Positions 1 to 8,816 of a stretch of DNA of 64,000 bases are shown in pieces. The notes beneath the pieces were generated by a model. The model searched no databases. It had not been told where the DNA came from and saw only the letters and a program-made list of their open reading frames with translations. How positions within the stretch are numbered: the stretch's first letter is position 1; each line of letters opens with the position of its first letter. Source of the DNA: an uncultured Armatimonadota bacterium (GTDB taxonomy: Bacteria > Armatimonadota > Fimbriimonadia > Fimbriimonadales > Fimbriimonadaceae); contig CAIVDU010000064.1 of assembly GCA_903904815.1 (NCBI GenBank), positions 1-64,000 on the forward strand, read 5' to 3'. Both the position numbers and the translations under genes were made by a program.

Positions 1-77
1 CGAACACGGCAGTTAAGCTCTTCTGCGGCGGAGGTAGTCGGACCGTAGGGTCCTGTTAGATAAGCTCGTCGCCCGGT
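1..77 (+). rRNA. rrf: 5S ribosomal RNA, 3' part (5' end outside window)
   Basis: The first bases match the conserved 5S core, with the GAACACGGCAGUUAAGCUC block at the start and a closing CGUCGCCCGG segment that would pair with the missing 5' end. The gene is cut by the window edge, so only roughly the last two thirds is present. A strong intrinsic terminator follows about 25 bases later, as expected for the end of an rRNA operon. The exact 3' end is uncertain by a few bases. Confidence 0.9.
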
Positions 78-102
78 TAAAATTCTTTCAAAGGCAAAAT
101 AA

Positions 103-137
103 GGCGTCCAGATGAAAATCTGGACGCCCTTTTTGTT
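103..137 (+). terminator. Intrinsic terminator of the rRNA operon
   Basis: GGCGTCCAGAT at 103-113 pairs perfectly with ATCTGGACGCC at 118-128 around a GAAA tetraloop, and a T-rich tract follows. This 11-bp stem plus U-tract is a textbook rho-independent terminator for the 5S transcript. Confidence 0.95.
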
Positions 138-160
138 TTATTTTGCGTTGCCGGATAGTG

Positions 161-331
161 GTCAGTGGTCAGTGGTCAGCGGTTAGTGGTTAGTGGTTAG
201 TGGCGAGTATTTGTCTGGGGCTATCACTCCGACCCTTCGATCCTCCAACGCTCCGCGGCCGATGCACTTCTACAGGTCGCCCGAAATGAGGTCGTGTCTG
301 ATCCGGTACAGCTAACCGCCAACCGCTAACC
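161..331. repeat. Convergent heptamer arrays, locus A
   Basis: Six heptamers read GTCAGTG, GTCAGTG, GTCAGCG and three GTTAGTG at 161-202. Three units in the opposite orientation (GCTAACC, GCCAACC, GCTAACC) lie at 311-331. The 108-base spacer has no recognisable gene. The same convergent arrangement recurs at 5358-6160 and 55408-55515. Confidence 0.85.
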
Positions 332-591
332 CATCAAAATCATTCTCCGCCTATTGGCCATTGAGTCTTAAACGTTTATTCGTCCGGGGCCATCATTCCA
401 CCACTCCAACAGTCCCCGGCTGAAGGCCGCTCGTGACCGCGGGCGGAGGCCCTTGGACAGCACGCCTGAAATTGCGTAATTTCTGAGCTTAGGGATCGTC
501 AAGAAACCCCGTGTTAGCTGCCGACTCTTGTACTTGGATTTGAACCTGCTAATCAGCTTTAGGTGCGTTTGCATGTTTGTCCGGGAGTCGA
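332..591 (+). promoter_or_regulatory. Upstream region of the chemoreceptor gene, possible promoter
   Basis: No convincing gene is visible here. A possible promoter consists of TTGTAC at 528-533, a 16-base spacer and TAATCA at 550-555, about 40 bases before the chosen start. The match to consensus is modest. Confidence 0.3.
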
Positions 592-2538
592 ATGAGAAAC
601 TGGTTTAGGAATCTAAAGGTCGTTGGAAAGCTCGGGATTGGATTTGGGGCATGTCTCTTACTCACTGCCTTCGTCGCTCTGATTGGATCTCAAGGTATTG
701 GGGAGGTGACGCAGTCTCTCCATGAAGTGGGGAAGAAAGATATGTCGGCGGTTAAGTCCATTTCTGATCTGCGATTCTGCCTTGTCAGCTTTCAGGTGCA
801 AACCTACCGGTGTGCTGCCCTGGATGGAGATGTCGCAGTTCAGAGTGCGAAAGCCGCGGACGAATATGCCACCAAGGCGGAAGGGATGTTTGATAGACTT
901 CAGTCAAACTTGACCAACGCTGCCGAAAAGACGCAGTTCGAGTCACTTGTAAACGATTGGCATGCCTGTAAGACGAACTGGGGCGAGAAAAAGCTGGATT
1001 TGGTAAAGCTAGATGCCACCAAAGGTTGTGCCTTGGTGGAGGCTGTTACGACGAGTCCGTTCCGTGACCACATCATTCCCGAATTGGACGCTCTCTCATC
1101 TGCTGTCGATGAGCAGGTGACTTCAACCTTAAAGACGTCAGACCAGACTTCCACTGCCGCTCATCGCTCCGTGATCACGGCCAGCCTATTGGCCTTATTC
1201 GCTGGTCTGGGATTTGCAGTGCTCGTCGCTCGTTCGATTTCCGTTCCGGTTAAGGGCGTCGCCCAGGGCTTGGAGCACCTTCGAGATTTCTGCGTAAAAT
1301 CTCTCAAAGATGGTCTTGCCTCGCTTGAACAAGGCGATCTGACCAACCAAGTTGCGGTTTCAACCGAGCCACTCTCGTTTGATCAAAGAGATGAGATTGG
1401 GACGATGGCGGTGACCTTCAACCAAGTCGTGGAAATGATCCGCGAGACGGTGGATTCCTACAATTCAGCGCGCATCGGCTTAGGTCGAATCGTAACCTCT
1501 ATCGTCACCGGGAGTGGAGAAGTCGCCAATATGAGCGAATCGGTGGCCAGTGCCGCTGAGCAAAGTACCGGCGCTTCCCAAGAGATTGCCCATGGAAGTG
1601 AACGACTCGCCATTGGAGCAACCGAGGCGGCCACCGTCATGGTCGAATTGACGGCTCAGGTTTCGGATGTTGAAGAGGGTAGCAAAGAGCAGGACGCGCT
1701 GGTATCGAGAGCTACGGCTTCTCTGGCTTCGGCTGAATCGGGCATCGCCAAGGTGACGGACTCGTCTGAAAACATGAAGTCGGTCGCCCAAGATGGTAAC
1801 AAGGCCGTCCGCCAAACCGTGGAAGCGATGGCGTTGGTGACAACCAGCGTCAAGGACACCACCACGAAGGTCGAACTGCTCAACGCGAAGAGCCAGCAGA
1901 TTAGTCACATCGTCCAAAGTATTCGAGGCATCGCCGAGCAAACGAATCTGCTCGCTCTCAACGCGGCTATCGAGGCCGCGCGAGCAGGCGAGCATGGCCG
2001 GGGCTTTGCCGTCGTGGCCGACGAAGTTCGTAAGCTTTCTGAAAGCGCGGCCTCCGCGACTCAGGAAATCGCCGAACTCATCGAAGGGGTCGCGACGATC
2101 GTCTCCGACACCGTCGTCTCGGCCCAGCAGGCAAGTGAGCAAGTGGATCTTGGAGCCAAGCTCGCCTTGGAGGCCGGAACCGCCCTCGATCAGATCCTCG
2201 AAGTTTCCAAACAGGTTGCCGTTGCCGCGCAAACGGTCACAAGCACGACCCGAGACGCGTCCGAGCTCATGACTCGCGTGGCGAGTGTCGCTCAGCAGAA
2301 CGTTCGGTCGGCCCAAGAGATGGCTTCGCGAACCGGCACGGTTGAAAATGCGATTTCAAACGTGGCCGCGATTAGCCAAGAGTCGGCGGCAGGCGCAGAG
2401 GAGCTGACGGCTTCGATTAACGAAGCCGGGCAAAGTGCGCTTCGCCTCAGCAAATTGAGTGGTGAACTCCTCGGACTTGTCGAGCGATTCACCGTTGACA
2501 CTGCGTCCGAAAAGAAACCTCGTCTGAAGGTTGCCTGA
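592..2538 (+). CDS. Methyl-accepting chemotaxis protein
   Basis: This inner-membrane chemoreceptor should relay ligand binding to CheA/CheW. It has a transmembrane helix near residues 12-34, an extracytoplasmic four-helix-type sensor domain, a second helix near 195-220, a HAMP region, and a long signalling coiled coil. The conserved hairpin tip lies near residues 445-485 and includes [18 protein letters not shown] and [12 protein letters not shown]. The ATG at 592 gives the usual MCP N-terminus and has GGGAG five bases upstream; an in-frame TTG at 577 is the alternative. The length, 648 aa, is normal. No che genes are in the window, so its ligand and cluster are unknown. Confidence 0.95.
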   Translation: MRNWFRNLKVVGKLGIGFGACLLLTAFVALIGSQGIGEVTQSLHEVGKKDMSAVKSISDLRFCLVSFQVQTYRCAALDGDVAVQSAKAADEYATKAEGMFDRLQSNLTNAAEKTQFESLVNDWHACKTNWGEKKLDLVKLDATKGCALVEAVTTSPFRDHIIPELDALSSAVDEQVTSTLKTSDQTSTAAHRSVITASLLALFAGLGFAVLVARSISVPVKGVAQGLEHLRDFCVKSLKDGLASLEQGDLTNQVAVSTEPLSFDQRDEIGTMAVTFNQVVEMIRETVDSYNSARIGLGRIVTSIVTGSGEVANMSESVASAAEQSTGASQEIAHGSERLAIGATEAATVMVELTAQVSDVEEGSKEQDALVSRATASLASAESGIAKVTDSSENMKSVAQDGNKAVRQTVEAMALVTTSVKDTTTKVELLNAKSQQISHIVQSIRGIAEQTNLLALNAAIEAARAGEHGRGFAVVADEVRKLSESAASATQEIAELIEGVATIVSDTVVSAQQASEQVDLGAKLALEAGTALDQILEVSKQVAVAAQTVTSTTRDASELMTRVASVAQQNVRSAQEMASRTGTVENAISNVAAISQESAAGAEELTASINEAGQSALRLSKLSGELLGLVERFTVDTASEKKPRLKVA

Positions 2539-2570
2539 TCCGTCGATCAATGGGTTCTCAGAAGAGGAGA

Positions 2571-2603
2571 GAGGCAAGTTCCGTGAAATCCGGAACTTGC
2601 CTC
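2571..2603. terminator. Hairpin between convergent genes
   Basis: GAGGCAAGTTCCG at 2571-2583 pairs perfectly with CGGAACTTGCCTC at 2591-2603, a 13-bp stem with a 7-base loop. It lies between the ends of the chemoreceptor and the ROK kinase. No U-tract follows on either strand, so it may be a weak or factor-assisted terminator, or a 3' stabiliser. Confidence 0.6.
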
Positions 2604-2638
2604 CAACCCAACCGCCGGCGGTCGGAGTCGCGAGATGC

Positions 2639-3535
2639 TTAGTTCAGCAACATCGCAGCGCCGAAGACGCCGGCCGAGTCGCCAAGGGAAGGTCGAAGCA
2701 GCGCCCCTTGAAATCCGTCGTTAAAGACTGCGTTTGACAGCGACTCGAGGCCGCGAGAGTACAACTCATCGACGTTGCCGACGCCTCCGCCCAAAACGAT
2801 GGCGTGAGGATCGAAAATATTGACGACCACGGAGAGGGCCCTTCCGAACGATTCGATCAGATGGTCTACCGTGGCCAACGCAACCTTATCTTCACCCGCA
2901 CGCGCTCGTTCGACAACCTCGACAAGCGGCCGGTCCTGTCCGGAGCGATCCTTATACCATCGACTCAAAAACGGTCCTGAAATTACCGTCTCGACGCAGC
3001 CTCGCTTACCGCAGTAGCAGGGAAGCCCCTCTGGGTCTAGCACGTTGTGTCCCCACTCGCCGGCAATGCCGTGACGTCCGTTGAGGACCTTGCCATCCAC
3101 GACCAGCCCGCCGCCAACGCCAGTGCCCATAATGACGCCGAAGGTGGTTGGATAGCCGCGAGCCGATCCGAGGGTCGCCTCCGCGAGCGCAAAGCAGTTC
3201 GCATCATTGGCCATTTTGACCTCAGCTCCAAGTCGAACTGCGAGGTCATTCGCCACCGGCCGACCATTCAAACAGGTCGTATTCGAGTTTTTGAGAATCC
3301 CCTTTTTCGAGTCGATCGCTCCAGGAGTCCCGATTCCCACCTGAGTTGGCGCATCGAGGCCGGTTTCATCTTGGAGGTCTTTGAGAAGCAGACAGATTCT
3401 GTCGAGGATGTGATCGTATCCTCCGAAGGACTCGGTCGCAACCCGCTTTCTGGCGATCGGCTCGCCCCCATCCCAAGGAAGTACAGCAGCCTCAATCTTC
3501 GTCCCGCCGAGATCGATTCCCCAACGCGTCTTCAT
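2639..3535 (-). CDS. ROK family sugar kinase
   Basis: This is a cytoplasmic ATP-dependent sugar kinase of the ROK family, of the glucokinase, fructokinase or N-acetylglucosamine kinase type. The N-terminal ATP-binding motif is GIDLGGTKIEA. The catalytic region shows ANDANCFALAE and MGTGVGGG, and the zinc-binding signature is CYCGKRGCVE, preceded by GEWGHN. The length of 298 aa is typical and no HTH domain is present, so it is an enzyme rather than a ROK repressor. The chromogenic sugar cannot be told from sequence; NagK, Mak and GlcK are all possible. The neighbouring minus-strand gene is of unknown function. Confidence 0.93.
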   Translation of the reverse strand: MKTRWGIDLGGTKIEAAVLPWDGGEPIARKRVATESFGGYDHILDRICLLLKDLQDETGLDAPTQVGIGTPGAIDSKKGILKNSNTTCLNGRPVANDLAVRLGAEVKMANDANCFALAEATLGSARGYPTTFGVIMGTGVGGGLVVDGKVLNGRHGIAGEWGHNVLDPEGLPCYCGKRGCVETVISGPFLSRWYKDRSGQDRPLVEVVERARAGEDKVALATVDHLIESFGRALSVVVNIFDPHAIVLGGGVGNVDELYSRGLESLSNAVFNDGFQGALLRPSLGDSAGVFGAAMLLN

Positions 3536-3592
3536 CGGGGATATTGTGACCGCTCCTCGGTGTCGCTAGCCGAGGCGCTCCACCCGGGCTGT

Positions 3593-4180
3593 TTAAAGCA
3601 GGACTACTTCAGGTCGAGCGTTTCGTTCCTCGGCTTCTTCCCGATCGACCGGAAGGTGAATAATTTCCGCGTGGTCTCCAAGTTGCACTTTACGGCGAGA
3701 TTTGGACAGTCTCACCATGGACCGCGTGATTCTATGGAAGGCTGGCCGCGAGGCATGTACCCCGGCGTGAGTCTTCAAGAGAGAAATGGCTTCTTCAAGT
3801 CCACGAATCGCACGACTCAGGTCGACTCGGGCGGTTCCCAGTTCCTCGTACACCATAGACTCGCTTGCGTAGTCCATGCACTCCTCAAGCCACTCGAAGA
3901 GACGGTAAAGCCTGCTTTGGATCGTAAACGAGAGGATGTCAAGTTCCTCGATACGGCGCCTCGCCTGGATCACGAGAGATTTGGCCTCCTTTACGGGGAG
4001 CGTCAGATTTCTCCCGAGTTCGGGTTCAAGTTCGCAGGTATCAAACGCGGACTCCACTAGCAACAACGCTCGCTGAAGCTGTCTCGCGGCCATGAGCGCT
4101 CTCCCTTTTGTCAGCAGTTCATTGAGGATCATATAAGCCTTTACGTGCGAACTCCTCGGGAGTTCTGCTGATTCACCCAT
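3593..4180 (-). CDS. Hypothetical helical protein
   Basis: I do not recognise this 195-aa product. It is predicted to be mostly alpha-helical and cytoplasmic: it is rich in Leu, Glu, Ala and Arg, with no signal peptide or membrane segment, and has a basic patch near residues 150-165. It lies upstream of the ROK kinase on the same strand with a 57-base gap, so the two may be cotranscribed. The first ATG is directly preceded by GAAGG with almost no spacing, so the true start may be an internal Met such as residue 17. A longer plus-strand frame overlaps it but has no coding character. Confidence 0.65.
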   Translation of the reverse strand: MGESAELPRSSHVKAYMILNELLTKGRALMAARQLQRALLLVESAFDTCELEPELGRNLTLPVKEAKSLVIQARRRIEELDILSFTIQSRLYRLFEWLEECMDYASESMVYEELGTARVDLSRAIRGLEEAISLLKTHAGVHASRPAFHRITRSMVRLSKSRRKVQLGDHAEIIHLPVDREEAEERNARPEVVLL

Positions 4181-4373
4181 CCTTCAGGCGGTTTGAAAAA
4201 AGCAGGGACTTTCTGCTCAGATTCTTCATCCTCCAGAAACTTGATAGCGGTTCGTACACTAATGCCATCTGGGCAAGAACTCAAATGGGACCCCTGCGAT
4301 GCTATGAAGGGGGCTTGCCGGTTGACGACTCAGACCGGCATAATTTCCAACGCAACGTTGCGGAGGAAATGAC

Positions 4374-5357
4374 ATGAAGATTGGAATCTTTACGGCGCTA
4401 TTTGGAGACAAGTCTCTCACTGAAACGCTTGATATCGTGAAAGCAGAGGGCATCCAGGCGGTTGAGTTTGGGGCCGGCGCCTATCCGGGCGCTTCTCACC
4501 TTGAAGTTGAGAAGCTTCTCACTAGCAAAGAGGCGCGCGACAAACTCTTGAAGGAGGTCGAGAGCCGAGGACTGACCATCTCCGCTATTTCATGTCACGG
4601 CAATCCGATCCACCCAAACGAGGTCATCGCCGAGGATCATCACCAGGCATTTTTGAACTCGGTGGAGATTGCCAGCCTTCTCGGCGTCCCTTGTGTCAAC
4701 GGCTTCAGTGGCTGCCCGGGCGACAACCCGAATGCGGTGCAGCCGAACTGGGTTACCTGCGCTTGGCCCGACGAATTCCGTGACATTCTTGAGTATCAGT
4801 GGAATGACGTCGTCATCCCCTACTGGACCGAGCAGGCCCGCTTCTTGAAGCAAAAGAACGTCAAGTTCTGTATCGAGATGCATCCCGGATTCGTTTGCTA
4901 CTCCAATGACACGCTTCTGAAGCTTAGAAAGGGCGTTGGCGCGGATGGCGACTCGATCGGCGCCAACTTCGATCCTTCCCACCTCTGGTGGCAGGGAATC
5001 GATCCGATCGCCGCGGTGCGACAGTTGGCCGCCGAAGGCGCTCTGTATCATGTCCACGCCAAGGACACCCGCATCGATCCCTACAACAGCGGACTGAACG
5101 GAAACCTGGACACGAAGTCTTACGGAGACATTCTCAACCGTTCGTGGGTCTTCCGCTCTGTCGGATATGGACACTCTCTCAGCTGGTGGAAGGATTTTGC
5201 TTCGACGCTACGTACAGTTGGCTACGACTACGTCCTCAGCATTGAGCATGAGGATGGCCTGATGAACAGCATGGAAGGACTCCGGAAGGCGCTGAGCGTC
5301 TTGAAAGAGGCCGTGATTGCCGAAGACGCTGGCGCGATGTTCTGGGCAAAAGATTAG
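4374..5357 (+). CDS. Sugar phosphate isomerase/epimerase (xylose isomerase-like TIM barrel)
   Basis: This 327-aa protein begins MKIGIFTALFGDKSL and has the pattern of the AP-endonuclease-2 / xylose isomerase-like TIM-barrel family: VEFGAG at the second strand, ISCHGNP, FCIEMHPGF with the metal-ligand Glu, GANFDPSHLWWQGID, YHVHAKDT, and a late LSIEHED. These Glu, Asp and His residues would bind a divalent metal and the sugar. GGAGGA sits nine bases before the ATG. Relatives include inositol catabolism enzymes and sugar epimerases, so the substrate is open. Its last 15 bases, including the stop codon, are duplicated in the adjacent repeat array. Confidence 0.9.
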   Translation: MKIGIFTALFGDKSLTETLDIVKAEGIQAVEFGAGAYPGASHLEVEKLLTSKEARDKLLKEVESRGLTISAISCHGNPIHPNEVIAEDHHQAFLNSVEIASLLGVPCVNGFSGCPGDNPNAVQPNWVTCAWPDEFRDILEYQWNDVVIPYWTEQARFLKQKNVKFCIEMHPGFVCYSNDTLLKLRKGVGADGDSIGANFDPSHLWWQGIDPIAAVRQLAAEGALYHVHAKDTRIDPYNSGLNGNLDTKSYGDILNRSWVFRSVGYGHSLSWWKDFASTLRTVGYDYVLSIEHEDGLMNSMEGLRKALSVLKEAVIAEDAGAMFWAKD

Positions 5358-5400
5358 TGGCCGGTGGTTGGTGGTCAGTGGTCAGTGGGCAAAAGATTAG
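5343..5400 (+). repeat. Direct duplication of the gene end inside the heptamer array
   Basis: The 15-base word TGGGCAAAAGATTAG occurs at 5343-5357, where it ends the isomerase gene, and again at 5386-5400. The copies are 43 bases apart: 15 bases plus exactly four heptamers. The array therefore grew by duplicating a segment that included the host gene's 3' end. Confidence 0.9.
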
Positions 5401-5440
5401 TTGTCAGTGGTCAGTGGTCAGTGGTCGGTTGTTGGACTTC
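5358..5440 (+). repeat. Heptamer array, left arm of locus B
   Basis: Imperfect tandem heptamers (TGGTCAG with variants TGGCCGG, TGGTTGG, TTGTCAG and TGGTCGG) start at the base after the isomerase stop codon. They are interrupted once by the duplicated 15-base word. The orientation is opposite to the array at 5921-6155. Confidence 0.9.
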
Positions 5441-5544
5441 AGTGGATTGTGGCAAGCCCGTTGCCGCTGGGGACGAACAACTGTTTACTCACGACCAGCC
5501 GCTGACCATCAGCCCCAATTTCGCCGAGACTTTAAGTGATAAAA

Positions 5545-5910
5545 ATGCATTTGCGGAGTTATCGTGAATTGGGCGTCTGGCAAAAGGCGATGAGTTGGGT
5601 GGAGAATATCTACGCCGCTTCGTCTGACTTTCCAAAGTCGGAACAATTCGGAATGACGTCGCAATTGCGCCGGGCCTCTGTATCCGTCCCCGCTAACATT
5701 GCGGAAGGAGCCGAAAGGCCGGGAACTAAAGAGTTCAGGCAATTCATAGGCATAGCACTCGGGTCGCTTGCCGAGGCTGAAACGTTGGTGCTGTTGTCTA
5801 GTCGTCTCGGATATTTGAAGCACGACCATGAGGTCGAGCTGTTAGAACAGGGCGCTGAAATCGGTCGGATGCTCCATGGCCTCAATCGATCCTTGGCTGG
5901 CAAACTTTGA
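5545..5910 (+). CDS. Four-helix bundle protein, S23/Avd-like family
   Basis: This 121-aa protein matches the family first seen as the S23 protein encoded in 23S rRNA intervening sequences (TIGR02436-type), also related to the Avd accessory proteins of diversity-generating retroelements. Recognisable family features are YRELGVWQKAM near the N-terminus, QLRRASVSVPANIAEG in the middle, and IALGSLAEAETL in the third helix. The ATG at 5545 gives the usual family N-terminus; a GTG nine bases upstream is in frame. No reverse transcriptase or variable repeat is nearby, so a DGR role is unsupported. The gene is enclosed by convergent heptamer arrays. Its molecular role is unknown. Confidence 0.88.
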   Translation: MHLRSYRELGVWQKAMSWVENIYAASSDFPKSEQFGMTSQLRRASVSVPANIAEGAERPGTKEFRQFIGIALGSLAEAETLVLLSSRLGYLKHDHEVELLEQGAEIGRMLHGLNRSLAGKL

Positions 5911-5920
5911 TCGGAGGTTG

Positions 5921-6155
5921 GTGACCAGTGACCAGTGACCAGTGACCACCCTGGAGTGAGACCACTGACCACTAGACACTGACTACCAAACACTGACCAC
6001 TGAACACCGGCCACTAAGTACCGACCACTCAGTACCGACCACTAAACGCTGGTCACTTAGCACTGACCACTGACCACTGACCACTGACCACTGACCGCCG
6101 ACCACCGACAACTGACCACTGGCCACCAACCACCGACCACAAGTCACTGTCCACT
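5921..6155 (-). repeat. Heptamer array, right arm of locus B
   Basis: About 33 imperfect heptamers fill this stretch. The first few read TGACCAG. The most regular block, near 6061-6095, is CACTGAC repeated, the reverse complement of the left-arm unit. Variants such as CCGACCA and TAAGTAC are interspersed, which suggests old and new units mixed by slippage or recombination. Confidence 0.9.
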
Positions 6156-6168
6156 GCATCCCAGCGGT

Positions 6169-6200
6169 ATACTGTCGGGTCACTATGGCGCTCTAGGAGG
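6169..6200 (+). promoter_or_regulatory. Possible secDF promoter and ribosome binding site
   Basis: TATACT near 6169-6174 resembles a -10 box but has no good -35 partner. AGGAGG at 6195-6200 lies 12 bases before the TTG start at 6213. The promoter directly abuts the heptamer array. Confidence 0.45.
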
Positions 6201-6212
6201 CGCTTCCCAACG

Positions 6213-8759
6213 TTGCGGCAAAAGAGCACCCTTTTCTTAATTCTCGTCCTCGTACTTGGCCTATCTTCAGGCTACGTATTCACTCTCTTCAAGTTCAAGC
6301 CTGGTCTTGACATCCGAGGTGGCGTTCGCTTCACCTACCAGATGGATGTGTCCAAGCTGACGCTTGAGCAGCGCAACGAACTCCCGGCGATCAAAGAGCA
6401 ACTCGTCAAGATCCTTGGCGATCGCGCTCATGGTCCCCTCGGAGTGTCAGAACCAACGGTTTTGCCGAAGGGTCAAGACGAATTCCTCGTTGAACTTCCC
6501 GACGTGAAGAACCTTGATGAAGCCAAATCCATCATGGGTTCCAGCGCTCGGATCGAGTTCTACTGGGCGAAAAACGTCAAGACCGAACGCAGAAGCTGGG
6601 AGCGATACTCCCCGGTCGAGGACAAAGGCGACAAGCCCACTGTCTCTTTTGAAGATAACATCACCCACGAACTGATCAAGCCAGGGACTCCCAAATACGC
6701 GGAAGTCATCAAAGGCTGGGATCTGATCCTGAGTGGTGACGAAGTCAAGTCTGCCCAACCGGCCGTCGGTGGCGGCGGTGGTGGCGGCGGCTACGTGCCA
6801 AGCATGAGCTTCTCTTCAACGGGCGCCGACAAGATGGGCACCTGGAGTCGAGCTCACCAGAACGAGCATGCGGAACTCGCAGCTGTTCTAGATGGCACGG
6901 TTTTGAGCATTGCCGGGTTGGTAGACAATACGGTTCTGACCGACAACGCTCAGATCACCGGTACGTTCAGCTCCTCTTACGTTTCCAATCTCTGCAACAT
7001 GATCAACGGCGGCGCGCTGCCGGTGGACCTCGTCTGCGTCAGCAGCGAAAAAGTGGACCCCACGATTGGGGGAGAAGCGCTCAACAAGATCATTACCGCT
7101 GGCGTCATCGCCTTTGTCGTGATCTCGGTGTTCCTAATTGGCTACTATGCCTTCCCAGGTCTGGTGGCCTTCTGCGCACTCCTTCTGTACGTTTTGTTCA
7201 CCCTGACCCTTTTGAAGATGTTTGGAGCGACCTTCTCGCTCGCCGGCATTGCCGGATTCATCCTCTCGGTCGGTATGGCGGTCGACGCGAATATTCTCGT
7301 GTTCGAACGGGTGAAGGAAGAAGTCAAACGAGGCAAGGCACTGTCCAGCGCGATTGAGCTTGGTTTCCGACGGGCGTTGCCCGCGATTGCGGACTCCAAC
7401 GCTTGTACGATCATCACCTCGATGGTTCTTTTAAACCTGGGTACAGGCCCGGTTAAGGGATTTGCGACCACGCTGATCATCGGCGTTCTCATTTCACTCT
7501 TCACCGCTGTCACCGTCACGCGATCGCTTCTCGTAGCGATTGTCGGCGAGGGTTGGGTCGTCAATCCAAAGGTCTTCGCTCTGGATCGCAACTGGTTCGG
7601 CAAGCGATTCGATCTCGATCACGGGCAAGCTCTCGACGTCGTCAAGAAGGCGCCTCGATGGTTCCTGATCTCGTTGGCGACGATCGTCATTTCCATTCCG
7701 TTCTTCTTCATGGGCGGTTTCCGATTGAACGTCGAATTTCAGGGCGGCTATGAGTCGACCTACGTCCTAGGTGCAACCGCTCCAAGCATCGACCAAATGT
7801 CGGGCAACCTTGAGAAGGGTGGTTATCGTGGCAGCAACGTCAAGATCATCACGTCCGACAAGGGCATCAAATACGCGGACGTCACCGTTCCTCCCGTCTC
7901 TTCGCTGGCCCAACTGACCACCGACGCGGCCCGTGCCGACGCCATCGCGACTGCGGCCGGCATTCAGGGTTCGACGAACTCTGGCTTCAGCTCAGTGGGT
8001 CCAAGCGTCCAGAAAGAAACCCTGACGAATGCGATTGAGGGTGTCCTCGTCAGCTCGGGACTCATCATTGTGTTCCTGGCGATTCGGTTCGGAACCGGAT
8101 TCGGCGGCTTTGCCCCCGGCATGAGATTTGGCCTCTCGGCGATTGGCGCTCTGCTTCACGACATCTTGGTCGTCATGGGTACCGCCGCCATCGTCGGCTT
8201 CTTCTTCAAATGGGAAGTCAGCGCCTTGTTCCTCACCGCGATGCTGACCATGATCGGATTCTCCGTTCATGACACCATCGTCATCTTCGACCGAATCCGG
8301 GAGAACCTCCGGCATCAGCAGCCAGGAGAAGACTTCCGACACCTTATCGATCGATCGATCACCCAGTCGTTCGCTCGGTCAATCAACACATCGGGAACGG
8401 TTATCGTGACCCTCTTGATTCTGGTGTTCTTCGGAACGGCGACGCCGGACCTTAAGTTCTTCGTCACCGCCATGTTGATCGGTATCCTGTCCGGAACCTA
8501 CTCCTCCATCTACAACGCTTCGCCAATCCTGTATCTCTTGGATAAAGCGGCGGCGAAGAAGGGAGAGCAGTTCTCGATCACGGCGCTGGCCAAGGCGGAG
8601 ATCGCTCGCCATACGATCATCTCGACTTCGGTCGGCCCAATGATTGAAACCGCGCCTGGCGCGCCTGAGCCGGGAACCACGGGCCCTTCGGGCCGCACCT
8701 ACGGTCAGGTTCGCCGACGAGCTAACACGGCTCCCAAGCGCGACGACCTCGAACTGTAG
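6213..8759 (+). CDS. secDF: Protein translocase subunit SecDF (fused)
   Basis: This 848-aa membrane protein fuses SecD and SecF, which use the proton gradient to help SecYEG export proteins. The SecD half has a first membrane helix near residues 5-25, the KFKPGLDIRGGVRF motif, a large periplasmic domain, and GMAVDANILVFERVKEE in a membrane helix near residue 360. The SecF half has NVEFQGGYES and IGFSVHDTIVIFDRIREN near residue 690. A run of eight glycines near residues 185-192 lies in the periplasmic head and is unusual. The start is TTG with AGGAGG upstream; no in-frame ATG or GTG fits better. The hydrophilic C-terminal tail is rich in Pro and Arg. Confidence 0.95.
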   Translation: MRQKSTLFLILVLVLGLSSGYVFTLFKFKPGLDIRGGVRFTYQMDVSKLTLEQRNELPAIKEQLVKILGDRAHGPLGVSEPTVLPKGQDEFLVELPDVKNLDEAKSIMGSSARIEFYWAKNVKTERRSWERYSPVEDKGDKPTVSFEDNITHELIKPGTPKYAEVIKGWDLILSGDEVKSAQPAVGGGGGGGGYVPSMSFSSTGADKMGTWSRAHQNEHAELAAVLDGTVLSIAGLVDNTVLTDNAQITGTFSSSYVSNLCNMINGGALPVDLVCVSSEKVDPTIGGEALNKIITAGVIAFVVISVFLIGYYAFPGLVAFCALLLYVLFTLTLLKMFGATFSLAGIAGFILSVGMAVDANILVFERVKEEVKRGKALSSAIELGFRRALPAIADSNACTIITSMVLLNLGTGPVKGFATTLIIGVLISLFTAVTVTRSLLVAIVGEGWVVNPKVFALDRNWFGKRFDLDHGQALDVVKKAPRWFLISLATIVISIPFFFMGGFRLNVEFQGGYESTYVLGATAPSIDQMSGNLEKGGYRGSNVKIITSDKGIKYADVTVPPVSSLAQLTTDAARADAIATAAGIQGSTNSGFSSVGPSVQKETLTNAIEGVLVSSGLIIVFLAIRFGTGFGGFAPGMRFGLSAIGALLHDILVVMGTAAIVGFFFKWEVSALFLTAMLTMIGFSVHDTIVIFDRIRENLRHQQPGEDFRHLIDRSITQSFARSINTSGTVIVTLLILVFFGTATPDLKFFVTAMLIGILSGTYSSIYNASPILYLLDKAAAKKGEQFSITALAKAEIARHTIISTSVGPMIETAPGAPEPGTTGPSGRTYGQVRRRANTAPKRDDLEL

Positions 8760-8774
8760 GGGATACAACAAGCG

Positions 8775-8816
8775 AAACGGCGGCACTTGCTTGAAGCAGG
8801 CGCCGCCGTTTTTGTT
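8775..8816 (+). terminator. Intrinsic terminator after secDF
   Basis: AAACGGCGGC at 8775-8784 pairs with GCCGCCGTTT at 8802-8811 and is followed by TTGTTT. It ends immediately before the stop codon of the convergent minus-strand gene. Confidence 0.85.

Noticed and set aside
368-574. Minus-strand frame of 68 codons upstream of the chemoreceptor
   Set aside because: No start signal, no recognisable sequence and a composition typical of non-coding frames.
1480-2316. Minus-strand frame of 278 codons
   Set aside because: It is antisense to the highly conserved signalling domain of the chemoreceptor and has no recognisable domain.
3047-4060. Plus-strand reading frame of 337 codons
   Set aside because: It lies opposite the ROK kinase and the helical protein, is rich in Arg, His and Ser, and shows no family pattern; the opposite strand has conserved motifs.
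5545-5910. Four-helix bundle gene as part of a diversity-generating retroelement
   Set aside because: No reverse transcriptase, template repeat or variable target gene lies nearby.
161-6160. Heptamer arrays as a CRISPR
   Set aside because: The repeats are contiguous 7-base units with no spacers of constant length and no cas genes.
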